DNA of 64,000 nt, taken from assembly GCF_038811545.1 (NCBI RefSeq), contig NZ_CP133319.1:2447516-2511515 (forward strand), in the 5' to 3' direction. Source of the DNA: Rhodoligotrophos sp. CJ14. GTDB lineage: Bacteria > Pseudomonadota > Alphaproteobacteria > Rhizobiales > Im1. A program made the translations under genes and the position numbers. Position 1 is the stretch's first letter, and each line of letters starts with the position of its first letter. The notes beneath the pieces were generated by a model. The model was not told where the DNA came from. It saw only the letters and a program-made list of their open reading frames with translations, and made no database searches. Shown in pieces: positions 1 to 8,375 of this stretch.

Positions 1-1
1 C

Positions 2-1222
2 GGCCTGCCCATGCGCAATGGCAGCCGCACGCTTGGCAATTTCGTGCCCACCATCGATGCCACCGTGATCACGCGTATCCTCGAAGCCGGCGGCATCATC
101 GCTGGCAAGACCACCTGCGAGGATCTGTGCTTCTCCGGCGGCAGCCACACCAGCTGGCCAGCGCCCATCAAGAACCCGCGCAAGCCCAGCCATGCTGCCG
201 GCGGCTCTTCCAGCGGCAGCGCCGCCGCGATTGCCGCAGGCGATATCCGGATGTGCCTCGGTGGTGACCAGGGTGGCTCGGTCCGCACCCCTGCGAGCTG
301 GTGCGGCATCGTCGGCCTCAAGCCCACCCACGGGCTCGTGCCCTATACCGGCATCTTCCCGGTGGAGCCGACCCTCGACCATTGCGGGCCGATGGGGAGA
401 ACCGTCGAGGATGTCGCCCCGCTGCTGGCCGTGATTGCGGGACCTGACGGCCTTGACCCGCGGCAGCACAATGCGGTCGTTCAGGATTACCTGAGCGCGC
501 TGGATTCACCCCTGCAGGGGCTGAAAGTCGGCGTTGTGAGGGAAGGCTTCGGTCGACCGGAAAGCGACCCCGCCACGGATGAGACCGTGCGCGGTGCGCT
601 GCAGGCACTGCAACGCCAGGGCGCCCAGCTCGAGGAGGTCTCTATTCCGTGGCACCTCGAAGGCTTTCATGTCTATACTGCGATCGTGCTCGAAGGCATT
701 TCCGAGATGATGCTGAAGGGCAATGCGATGGGCTACGGCTGGCAGGGATATTATTCGGCCGAGATGCTGGAAGCCTTCGGGAGGAATTGGCGCGCGCGTC
801 CCGATGAGCTGCCGGTTGCGGCCAAATTCGTGCTTCTGACCAGCGAATATATCCGCGACAAATATTATGGGCGGCACTATGCCAAGGCGCAGAACCTGCG
901 GCGGAAGTTCCGCGCGGCCTATGACGAGGCCTTGAGCCGGTTTGACGTTCTCGCAATGCCGACCATCCCCTTCCGCGCACCACCGCTGCCGGAAGCCGAT
1001 TGCGGGCCGGAAGCTACCATCCTGCATTCCTTCAATATGGAAGGAAATACCGGTCCCTTCGATGTGACCGGACACCCAGCCATATCGGTGCCCTGTGGCA
1101 TGGTCGATGAATTGCCGGTGGGCCTCATGTTCATCGGCAAGGCCTTTGACGAGGTCAGTGTCCTGAGGGCTGCGCACCATCTGGAGCGCATCGCGCAGGC
1201 AGAAGGTCAATGGACCCCATAA
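2..1222 (+). CDS. Amidase (amidase-signature family), 5' truncated by window edge
   Basis: Serine amidase that hydrolyses a carboxamide, related to GatA, AtzE and AtzF. The reading frame is open to the first base and aligns with the family from just before the Ser-cisSer region, so the N-terminus with the catalytic Lys lies upstream of the window; 406 residues are visible. The glycine/serine-rich signature GGSSSGSAAA (visible residues about 66-75) and GGDQGGSVR (about 88-97) supply the cis-Ser and the nucleophile. The gene ends 48 bp before a polyamine-type ABC transporter in the same direction, so it may act on an imported amide or N-carbamoyl compound; that role is inference. Confidence 0.9.
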   Translation, partial: GLPMRNGSRTLGNFVPTIDATVITRILEAGGIIAGKTTCEDLCFSGGSHTSWPAPIKNPRKPSHAAGGSSSGSAAAIAAGDIRMCLGGDQGGSVRTPASWCGIVGLKPTHGLVPYTGIFPVEPTLDHCGPMGRTVEDVAPLLAVIAGPDGLDPRQHNAVVQDYLSALDSPLQGLKVGVVREGFGRPESDPATDETVRGALQALQRQGAQLEEVSIPWHLEGFHVYTAIVLEGISEMMLKGNAMGYGWQGYYSAEMLEAFGRNWRARPDELPVAAKFVLLTSEYIRDKYYGRHYAKAQNLRRKFRAAYDEALSRFDVLAMPTIPFRAPPLPEADCGPEATILHSFNMEGNTGPFDVTGHPAISVPCGMVDELPVGLMFIGKAFDEVSVLRAAHHLERIAQAEGQWTP

Positions 1223-1270
1223 CAACCCTGCATAGAGCTGCGCGCGAGATCGGAAAGGGAGAGGGAGACA

Positions 1271-2383
1271 ATGATGATCGATCGTTCGAGGCGCTGGTAT
1301 CGGCTGACCCGCCGCGGCCTGCTCAAAGGCACCGTTGCTGGCATGGGCCTCGCTTTGGCCGGGCCGATGGCCTCATCGCGACTGATGGCTGCCCAAGCCG
1401 AAGACCAGCTGAGCATGATGGGCTGGGCGGACTATATCAGCCCCGACAATATCTCCGCTTGGGAGAGCGCCAACAATAGCCGCCTCATCTATGATTCCTA
1501 TGCCAGCAATGACGAGATGTATTCGAAGCTTCAGCTGGCCCAGGGCAATAGCGGCTATGATGTGGGCATGAACACCGACTTCATGATCAAGCTCTTGATC
1601 GACAAGCAGTTGATCCAGAAACTGGACAAGTCGCAAATCCCGAATATCGGCAATATTCGGCCCGAAGTGGCCAATCCGAATTTTGATCCCGGCAACGAAT
1701 ATACCGTGCCCAAGAGCTGGGGCTCGCAAGGCTTCATCTATGACAAGTCTGTGATCACCCGGCCTATGAAAAGCTGGAATGACTTTCTGGAGGCGGTGGT
1801 GAATGAGGCCAGCGGCCAGGTCTCTCTGCTGGATGATCCCTTGGCGATCGCCCCGCTATTCTGGTCGAAGGGCCTGTCCTGGAACAGCACGGATGAAGCG
1901 GCGCTCAAGGATGCCGAGGAGCAGGTCGGTAAACTGGCCACGCACATCAAGGCGTTCAACTCCTATCCCGTCCAGGATGTGGCATCGGGGTCGGTGATCC
2001 TCGCGCAGTGCTGGAATGGCAACGCCAAGCAGGCGATCGATTCCTCCGGCAATGAGAACCTCGTCTTCGTTTATCCCGAGCCGATCTCGGAGATGTGGCT
2101 GGACAGCTATCATCTGCCGGTGGGCGGCAAGCACCCGAATGCTGCCCATTCCTGGATCAATTTTGTGCTTGATCCGGAAGTCGCGGCACGCGAGGTCACC
2201 TATACTGGTTTCCTGTCGCCGGTGGCCGGTGTCGAAAACAAGCTGGATCCGAGTATCGCCGATCACCCGCTGATCTTCCCGCCAGCCGATGCGCAGAAGC
2301 GTGGGGAGCGCACGGTGCGCAACGAGACCTATGATCGGCGCATCGCCATTCTCACCAAGTTCAAGGCGGCGGCAGCTCAGTGA
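1271..2383 (+). CDS. ABC transporter solute-binding protein, spermidine/putrescine (PotD) type
   Basis: Periplasmic binding protein of 370 residues for a polyamine-like substrate. The N-terminus has a twin-arginine signal (TRRGLLKGTVAG) followed by a hydrophobic stretch and an AQA cleavage region, so Tat export is predicted. The mature part resembles the PotD/PotF fold (SMMGWADYISPDNI, then YSKLQLAQGNSGYDVG). Two ATG codons occur in tandem; the first follows a strong GGGAGAGGGAGA ribosome-binding site. It is the first gene of a four-gene transporter operon with the ATPase and two permeases. The true ligand cannot be read from sequence. Confidence 0.9.
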   Translation: MMIDRSRRWYRLTRRGLLKGTVAGMGLALAGPMASSRLMAAQAEDQLSMMGWADYISPDNISAWESANNSRLIYDSYASNDEMYSKLQLAQGNSGYDVGMNTDFMIKLLIDKQLIQKLDKSQIPNIGNIRPEVANPNFDPGNEYTVPKSWGSQGFIYDKSVITRPMKSWNDFLEAVVNEASGQVSLLDDPLAIAPLFWSKGLSWNSTDEAALKDAEEQVGKLATHIKAFNSYPVQDVASGSVILAQCWNGNAKQAIDSSGNENLVFVYPEPISEMWLDSYHLPVGGKHPNAAHSWINFVLDPEVAAREVTYTGFLSPVAGVENKLDPSIADHPLIFPPADAQKRGERTVRNETYDRRIAILTKFKAAAAQ

Positions 2384-2420
2384 GAGCTGCACTCAAGCCC
2401 TTCACATCCCGGAAGTGAGG

Positions 2421-3530
2421 ATGGCAAGCGAAGTCAATATCGTTCGGATCAGCAAGGCTTATGGCGCGTTCAAGGCTGTCGACGAGGTGTCCCTGCGGAT
2501 CAGGCAGGGCTCCTTCGTATCGTTGCTCGGCTCGTCCGGCGCGGGCAAGTCGACCGTCCTGCGCATGATCGGCGGCTTCGAGCTGCCCGACACCGGCCGG
2601 GTGGAAATCGGCGGCAACGATGTGACGCAGCTTCCGCCCTACCGGCGGGACGTGAACACCGTGTTCCAGAATTACGCCCTGTTTCCGCATATGAGCGCCG
2701 CCGAGAACGTGGCCTATGGCTTGCGGCAGGACCGCGTGCCTGCTGGTGAGCGGCGCAAAAGGGTGCGGGATGCGTTGGACATGGTGCAGATGCTGTCCTT
2801 TGCCCATCGCCGCCCCACGGAGCTCTCGGGTGGTCAGCAGCAACGCATCGCCCTGGCGCGCGCCCTGGTGAAGCGCCCGTCCGTGCTGCTGCTCGACGAG
2901 CCGCTCGGTGCGCTCGACCGCAAGCTGCGCCAGCAAATGCAGATCGAGCTCAAGCTCCTGCAGGCACAACTCGGCCTCACCTTCATCTTCGTCACCCATG
3001 ACCAGGAGGAGGCGCTGGCCATGTCGGATCAGATCGCCATCATGCGCGATGGCCGGATCGAGCAGCTCGGCAGCCCGACGGAGCTTTACGACACGCCGCG
3101 CACTGCTTTCGTCGCCAGCTTCATCGGTGCGCAGAACTTCCTCAATGGCACGCGGATCGCCGACACGAACCGCCTCGAAGCCGAGGGCGCCCAGTTCACG
3201 GCAGGGCGCGTGGCTGAAGGCCTGCAGCCCGGGGCCAAGGCGCTTGGCGCGGTGCGGCCCGAGCATGTGGCGTTGACCAGGGATGAGCCCGTAGACCAGC
3301 CCAACCGTATCGCCGGCCAGGTCGCCGCTGTGGTGATGCTGGGCGATGCGCTGGAATATCTCATCAAGCTCGAAGGTGACCGCGACCTGATCAGCAGGGT
3401 GCAAAGGGGCCGCGCGGCCGGCCTGCCGAACACGGGCGAGGCGGTGTGGGCAAGCTGGGATGCTGCCCATTTCAACCTCTATCCCCACGAGGACCTTCAG
3501 GTCCAATCGAGCAGGATGATGAGCAACTGA
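2421..3530 (+). CDS. ABC transporter ATP-binding protein, PotA type
   Basis: Cytoplasmic ATPase (369 residues) that powers the polyamine-type importer. It has Walker A GSSGAGKST (about residues 39-47), a Q-loop in VFQNYALFPH, signature LSGGQQQR, Walker B VLLLDEP and an H-loop in VTHDQEEA. A C-terminal TOBE-like region follows from about residue 240. The frame is open further upstream, but ATG 2421 begins the conserved MASEVNIVRISKAYG start and follows GGAAGTGAGG, so it is preferred. It lies between the binding protein and the permeases, with only 3 bp before the next start codon. Confidence 0.93.
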   Translation: MASEVNIVRISKAYGAFKAVDEVSLRIRQGSFVSLLGSSGAGKSTVLRMIGGFELPDTGRVEIGGNDVTQLPPYRRDVNTVFQNYALFPHMSAAENVAYGLRQDRVPAGERRKRVRDALDMVQMLSFAHRRPTELSGGQQQRIALARALVKRPSVLLLDEPLGALDRKLRQQMQIELKLLQAQLGLTFIFVTHDQEEALAMSDQIAIMRDGRIEQLGSPTELYDTPRTAFVASFIGAQNFLNGTRIADTNRLEAEGAQFTAGRVAEGLQPGAKALGAVRPEHVALTRDEPVDQPNRIAGQVAAVVMLGDALEYLIKLEGDRDLISRVQRGRAAGLPNTGEAVWASWDAAHFNLYPHEDLQVQSSRMMSN

Positions 3531-3533
3531 GCA

Positions 3534-4466
3534 ATGGCACAGGACTCGACCGCGCCGAGCCTCACCTTAACGCCAGGCCTGAAGGCTTGGCCCGTACCGC
3601 GCTGGATCCTCGCATGGCCGGCGCTGGCCTGGTGGATCATCTTCTTTGTCCTGCCGCTCGCCTGGATCGTCCTCTATAGCTTCGGCTCGAAACCGCAAGC
3701 GACAGAGCAGGGCTTCGTCTCCCTGAAGTCTCTTTCCCTCGACAATTACCTCGCGGCAACCAGCGAGCTCTTCTTCAATGTGTTCCTCGGCACGCTGCAG
3801 ATCGCTGGTATCGGCACCATTGCCTGTGCGCTGATCGGCTTGCCCGTCGCTTATACGCTCGCCTATTACGTGGCGCCACGCTGGCGGCCCTTGCTCGTCT
3901 TCCTGCTGATCCTGCCCTTCTGGACAAGCTTCCTGCTCAGGACCTTCGCCTGGCGGATCATCTTGGCACCCCAGGGCACCTTGTCCAAAACGCTGCAGTC
4001 GCTTGGCATTCTTGATGGTCCTTTGCTCGTGCTGGACACCAGCTGGGCCGTCCAGCTCGGCATCGTATACAATTACCTGCCCGTAATGATCCTGCCGATC
4101 TACGTTGCCTTCGAGCGGATAGATCCGGCACTCGCCAAGGCCAGCATGGATCTGGGCGCAGGGCCCATCCGCACCTTCTTCCAGGTGACACTGCCACTCG
4201 CAGCCCCCGGCCTGTTCGGCGGCCTGCTCCTCACCTTCATCCTCGCCGCCGGTGATTATGTGGTGCCCACCATTCTCGGCGGCACCAAGGGGCTCATGGT
4301 CGGCAATCTCGTGGCAACCCAGATCCTGTCGGCCCAGAACCTTCCCATCGGTGCCGCTATGGCCATCCTGCTCATTCTGATGCTGGCGCTGACAGTCATC
4401 GTCGGGATAGTGCTCCTGTGGGCTGTCTCGCGCGCACTGCGTACGATGCGGGGAGCGGCCCTATGA
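3534..4466 (+). CDS. ABC transporter permease, PotB type
   Basis: Inner-membrane permease of 310 residues with about six hydrophobic spans. The EAA-type loop reads MDLGAGPIRTFFQVTLPLAAPG (split here as DLGAGPIRTF and TLPLAAPG, about residues 202-222) and contacts the ATPase. The first span (WPALAWWIIFFVLPLAWIVL) and the N-terminal cytoplasmic tail match the PotB/PotH subfamily. It begins 3 bp after the ATPase stop codon and its own stop overlaps the next permease start by four bases (ATGA), indicating translational coupling. Confidence 0.92.
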   Translation: MAQDSTAPSLTLTPGLKAWPVPRWILAWPALAWWIIFFVLPLAWIVLYSFGSKPQATEQGFVSLKSLSLDNYLAATSELFFNVFLGTLQIAGIGTIACALIGLPVAYTLAYYVAPRWRPLLVFLLILPFWTSFLLRTFAWRIILAPQGTLSKTLQSLGILDGPLLVLDTSWAVQLGIVYNYLPVMILPIYVAFERIDPALAKASMDLGAGPIRTFFQVTLPLAAPGLFGGLLLTFILAAGDYVVPTILGGTKGLMVGNLVATQILSAQNLPIGAAMAILLILMLALTVIVGIVLLWAVSRALRTMRGAAL

Positions 4467-5284
4467 GCATTCAGCCGCGCAACATCCGCCGTATCATAGG
4501 CCTCACCTGGATGGTGATGGTCTTCATCTTTCTGTTCCTGCCGATCTTCGTGATTATCGCCTATTCCTTCAATGGCGGCCGAAACCTCTATGTCTGGCAG
4601 GAATTTTCAACCCGCTGGTATGCGGTCGCGCTGGACAATCCGCGCGTGCTGAGCGCTCTGGCCGTTTCACTGAAGGCTGCCGCCATAAACGCACTCATCG
4701 CGGTGAGCCTCGGCATGCTCGCGGGCCTCACCCTGGCGAGGCGCAAGGGGCGCTGGCTGGTGCCCTATGTCATGCTGATCTTTGTGGTATTGGGCACGCC
4801 GGAGCTCGTCTCCGCCATCGGCCAGATGATCTGGCTCGACCGCCTCGGCATTTTCGATGGCATCACCCGGCTCTCCATCGGCCATTCCGTGTTCAATGTC
4901 GCCGTGGTCACGCTCATTGTCCGCGCCCGGGCGGAGGGCATGGGTGAGCAGCTCGAGCAAGCGGCAGCCGATCTCGGCGCGGTGCCCTGGCGCGCCTTCG
5001 TCACCATCACCCTGCCGCTGCTTTTTCCCGCGGTAATGGCAGGGCTGCTCCTGTCCTTCACCTTCTCGCTGGACAATGTGATCACCTCTGTTTTTGTCCA
5101 GCGCCCTGGCACGACAACGCTGCCCCTGTATATCCTTTCCTCGTTCAAAGCCGGGCTGAAAGGCGACGTGGCGGCGATCGCGGTCATCATGCTGGGCGTC
5201 AGCATCCTTGCGATTGCCATAGCCGCGCTCCTGCTCAATCGAGGCGCACGCCGCGGCAGCGTGATGGGTGGGGCAATGGGCTAG
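4463..5284 (+). CDS. ABC transporter permease, PotC type
   Basis: Second inner-membrane permease (273 residues) of the polyamine-type importer, with six predicted membrane spans and the EAA loop AAADLGAVPWRAFVTITLPL (about residues 167-186). The ATG at 4463 overlaps the upstream TGA (ATGA), which decides the start although the frame is open earlier. It is the last gene of the transporter operon. Its TAG stop shares the palindromic tetramer CTAG (5281-5284) with the stop of the convergent GGDEF gene. Confidence 0.92.
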   Translation: MSIQPRNIRRIIGLTWMVMVFIFLFLPIFVIIAYSFNGGRNLYVWQEFSTRWYAVALDNPRVLSALAVSLKAAAINALIAVSLGMLAGLTLARRKGRWLVPYVMLIFVVLGTPELVSAIGQMIWLDRLGIFDGITRLSIGHSVFNVAVVTLIVRARAEGMGEQLEQAAADLGAVPWRAFVTITLPLLFPAVMAGLLLSFTFSLDNVITSVFVQRPGTTTLPLYILSSFKAGLKGDVAAIAVIMLGVSILAIAIAALLLNRGARRGSVMGGAMG

Positions 5285-6267
5285 GGCTGCTGCAGTAGTC
5301 TCGTTTCGTGGGGTTCTAGAACTGCCGGATCGGCAGCCCCGTCGCTGGCTGCCTTAGAGGTTCGCATGATCAATCGGTTGCGGCCCAGCGATTTTGCCTG
5401 GTAAAGGGCCGCATCGGCTGCCTCGAACATGTCAACCGGGCTTTCCGGGCTGCGAAATGTGTCCAACCCCATGGACGTTGTGACAATGCCCCAAGGCGCA
5501 TTCTGCGTATGCGGAATGGCGAGGTCGGAGATGCTCCTGCGGATCGTCTCGAAAAACGAGAAAACGTCTACCTCACCCGGAATATGGCATGCCAGGAGAA
5601 ATTCATCTCCGCCCATCCGAAACACCAGGTCATCCGCATTCGGAAGATGACAGATGAGAATCTCGCCTATCCTCTGAAGCACCTCGTCGCCTGCAGCGTG
5701 ACCATAGGTGTCGTTATAGCCCTTGAAGTTATCGATATCGAGGAGAGCTACCGAGCGGAGCAGTCCGCAGTCCTGCGCCTGCACAAAAGCCGGAAAATCT
5801 CGCAAATATGCACGTCGATTTCTAACGCCGGTCAGTGCATCCGTGCTTGCGCTGCGGGCTTCGGTGATGTCGGTAAAAATCCAGATGCGGCCGGCAAGCG
5901 CCCCATCCTTGTAAGCCGGAACGCTGCGCCGCGAGAACACCCGGCCATCCTTCAAAACCACCTCGGAGCTTGCACTTTCCTCTGAATTATACAGGCGCTC
6001 CACCTCGTCGTGGAACTCCTTGGGATTGCATAAGGAATCGGTGACGAAATCGAGCATGGAGAGTTCATCCCCCAGCTGCATCATCCGCTGCGGGATTCTC
6101 CAATGCCGCGCGAAAGCCTCATTGGCATATACCACACCCCGCTCACCGTCGGTCACCAGAACGCCATCTGGAAGCGCATCGAGTATGCGCTCAAACATCG
6201 AACGATCAGTCGTCTCTTTAATGTTGGAGGGAGAGCCGAGGAACGCAGACTTCGAGCTTCTGGCCAT
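5281..6267 (-). CDS. PAS-domain diguanylate cyclase
   Basis: Predicted diguanylate cyclase making c-di-GMP (328 residues). The N-terminal PAS domain spans about residues 24-135 (MFERILDALPDGVLVTDG, ending IWIFTDITEA). The GGDEF domain follows from DALTGVRNRR and contains an intact catalytic MGGDEF. The autoinhibitory I-site RxxD expected five residues before GGDEF reads NADD, so the arginine is missing and product inhibition is probably absent. No membrane span is visible. The annotated ATG has no clear ribosome-binding site; the internal ATG at 6198 (MFERILD) is an alternative. It converges on the polyamine transporter operon. Confidence 0.9.
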   Translation of the reverse strand: MARSSKSAFLGSPSNIKETTDRSMFERILDALPDGVLVTDGERGVVYANEAFARHWRIPQRMMQLGDELSMLDFVTDSLCNPKEFHDEVERLYNSEESASSEVVLKDGRVFSRRSVPAYKDGALAGRIWIFTDITEARSASTDALTGVRNRRAYLRDFPAFVQAQDCGLLRSVALLDIDNFKGYNDTYGHAAGDEVLQRIGEILICHLPNADDLVFRMGGDEFLLACHIPGEVDVFSFFETIRRSISDLAIPHTQNAPWGIVTTSMGLDTFRSPESPVDMFEAADAALYQAKSLGRNRLIMRTSKAASDGAADPAVLEPHETRLLQQP

Positions 6268-6913
6268 GTATTATCATCATCGTTAGCGGCGCGAGTTCAG
6301 TCTTATACCTCGACTCAGTTAGCAGAAACAACAAACCCCTCACGGAGTCCTCCAGAGGGGTTCACCCGAACACGCATTCTTGCTTGTTCTTGGTAACCCT
6401 TCCGCGCTCCAAAACGCGGCAGTTTCCTGAGGGTTGGCCTATATGGTCGCGGTCAAGAAACGAACCGGTAAGCAAAGAACCCAACTGGTCAACGCGGACC
6501 TCAGCCTCAGCATGAACCCGCTTAATTTTCTTCCACTGATTAGCCACTCGGAAGCCAGCCGTCATTATCGTTCCCGTCGCCGGGGGTGGCCTGGCAAATT
6601 GCCAATGCTGCCGGCCAGAAAATTACGCGGTCTGAAGGAAAGTGCGGGATGATTGGCTGGACCATCGTCGCGGATCGTCGCCCTCCAGATTGGAACCGCG
6701 TGATCGTGGGCAGGTTTACTCCAACGTGCAGCAACTTACCTGCTCTAAGTCCCGTCGGCAGGCCCCGGAAGACGGATTTCACCGGACCTTTATCGAAGAG
6801 AGTGCGGATGATTGACCTTGCCTTGACGGTGCCCTCCAACCTCCTGGAGACGCCATCTCGTGCATATTCTCGCGGCGGCCGGTCGTTAGCCGCCTTCGAT
6901 AAGCGGGCCTGGC
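6268..6913. other. 646-bp intergenic stretch without a confident gene
   Basis: No reading frame here has family similarity I recognise, and frames on both strands overlap one another with poor start sites. The one clear structure is the hairpin at 6334-6362, annotated separately. A 67-codon minus-strand frame (6362-6565) ends exactly at that hairpin, so either a small protein or a minus-strand small RNA could end there. I cannot support either from sequence alone. Confidence 0.6.
6334..6362 (-). terminator. Terminator-like hairpin, minus strand
   Basis: Perfect 8-bp inverted repeat AACCCCTC (6334-6341) and GAGGGGTT (6355-6362) with a 13-nt loop. Read on the minus strand the stem is followed by a T-rich tract (TTTGTTGTTTCT), typical of an intrinsic terminator. 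No obvious gene on the minus strand ends here, which hints at an unannotated short transcript from the 6363-6600 region. Confidence 0.5.
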
Positions 6914-8374
6914 ATGTACAGGGATGAGCTAAGGGCCGACACGTCTTCTCACGTCGGGGCGAAGTGCCTGGAAGAACGGCCCGTCTCACCCCTGCCGTGG
7001 ATCCAGGTGGCTCCTGACGCGCCCTATTTCATGACGGAGGAAGGTGAGGCATGGGCCCCGGTCGGCCAAAATGATGCGATCACATGGCCAGAGCTGTCGG
7101 GGCTTTTCCGCCGGCGCGATCTTGCGACCGCCGAAGCCTATCTGCAGCTTCTGGCCGCCCATGGGGTCACCTGCATTCGGCTGATGCTGGAATATGTTCA
7201 GGTCCGACACCGCTTCTTCGAACGGCCTCTCGGCCGGCCCGTCCCGGCTATGGTGGCCCTGTGGGACGATTTATTCGCGCTTTGTGAGCGCTATGGCGTG
7301 CGAATCCTGCTCACCCCATTCGATACATTCTGGATGTGGCGGCGCTGGCGGTGGCATCCTTACAACAGCGAGAATGGTGGCGTGCTCGCGCATCCCTCAC
7401 GCATTCTGCTCTGCGAGAAGAGCCGGGAGGCGATCAAGGCGCGACTGACCTTTGCTGTCGAACGCTGGGGCGGTAGCGGCGTCCTCTTCGCGTGGGACTT
7501 GTGGAATGAGATACATCCAGGTCAAGCGGAAGAGAGCGCCGATGGGTTCGGTGAATTCATCCATGATCTCAGCCAGCATGTGCGCCGCCTCGAACAGCGC
7601 CTCTATGGCCGCAGTCATCCCCAAACGGTCTCCCTCTTCGGGCCCGAACTGATCTGGCGCCCCCATATGCCGCTTGCCGAACCGATTTTCCGGCCCCCTG
7701 ATCTCGACTTCGCCAGCATCCACATTTACGAGGAAGGAACGATCGATTTCCCCAGGGACACCGTCGCCCCGGCGCTGGCGATGGGAAAAATCGTCAGAGG
7801 CGCTCTTGGGCAGATCCTGGACAATCGGCCATTCATGGATAGCGAACATGGCCCGATCCATTCCTTCAAGGATCACCACATTACGCTGCCGGAAGTTTTT
7901 GATGACGAGTATTTCCGCCGGATGCAGTGGGCTCATCTGGCCGCGGGCGGCGCCGGAGGTGGAATGCGCTGGCCCAACCGTCACCCTCACAGCCTCACTA
8001 TGGGCATGCGGAAGGCCCAGCAGCGGATGGCCACATTCCTGCCACTGATCGACTGGACATGTTTCCGCCGTGTCAATCTGAATTCGGAGGTCCGCTGTCC
8101 ACCCGGGATTTCCAGCTGCGCCTGTGGGGATGATGCGCAATTTCTCGGCTGGCTGCTCGACACCCAGCAGCGCACGCGCTCCTTGAATCCCGCCGAACTT
8201 CGGATCGAGGTTCCGGGCCTCAGAGCCGGCCGATATCGTTTCACGATCCTCGACACGGCGTCGGGCCGGATTGAGGAACGCGCCGATATCATCCATGACG
8301 GCGCCGCCATGCTGCCTCTGCCAATACCAGGTTTTTCAGGGGAATGCGCGATAGCGCTGCGGCGCCTTGGCTAG
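6914..8374 (+). CDS. GH5-like (cellulase-superfamily) glycoside hydrolase
   Basis: Predicted retaining beta-glycosidase with a TIM-barrel fold (486 residues). The strand-4 acid/base motif LWNEIHPG puts Glu at about residue 199, and the strand-7 nucleophile motif MDSEHGP puts Glu at about 311. Upstream elements (GVTCIRLMLEYVQ, YGVRILLTPFDTFWMW) fit GH5/mannanase-like enzymes, and the C-terminal 80 residues look like a small beta-domain. No signal peptide is visible, so the enzyme looks cytoplasmic. ATG 6914 has a weak ribosome-binding site and similarity begins only near residue 25, so the start could be later. Substrate unknown. Confidence 0.75.
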   Translation: MYRDELRADTSSHVGAKCLEERPVSPLPWIQVAPDAPYFMTEEGEAWAPVGQNDAITWPELSGLFRRRDLATAEAYLQLLAAHGVTCIRLMLEYVQVRHRFFERPLGRPVPAMVALWDDLFALCERYGVRILLTPFDTFWMWRRWRWHPYNSENGGVLAHPSRILLCEKSREAIKARLTFAVERWGGSGVLFAWDLWNEIHPGQAEESADGFGEFIHDLSQHVRRLEQRLYGRSHPQTVSLFGPELIWRPHMPLAEPIFRPPDLDFASIHIYEEGTIDFPRDTVAPALAMGKIVRGALGQILDNRPFMDSEHGPIHSFKDHHITLPEVFDDEYFRRMQWAHLAAGGAGGGMRWPNRHPHSLTMGMRKAQQRMATFLPLIDWTCFRRVNLNSEVRCPPGISSCACGDDAQFLGWLLDTQQRTRSLNPAELRIEVPGLRAGRYRFTILDTASGRIEERADIIHDGAAMLPLPIPGFSGECAIALRRLG

Positions 8375-8375
8375 A

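Noticed and set aside
2361..3506. 381-codon minus-strand frame
   Set aside because: Shadow of the PotA-type ATPase on the opposite strand; composition is an antisense artefact of GC-rich DNA.
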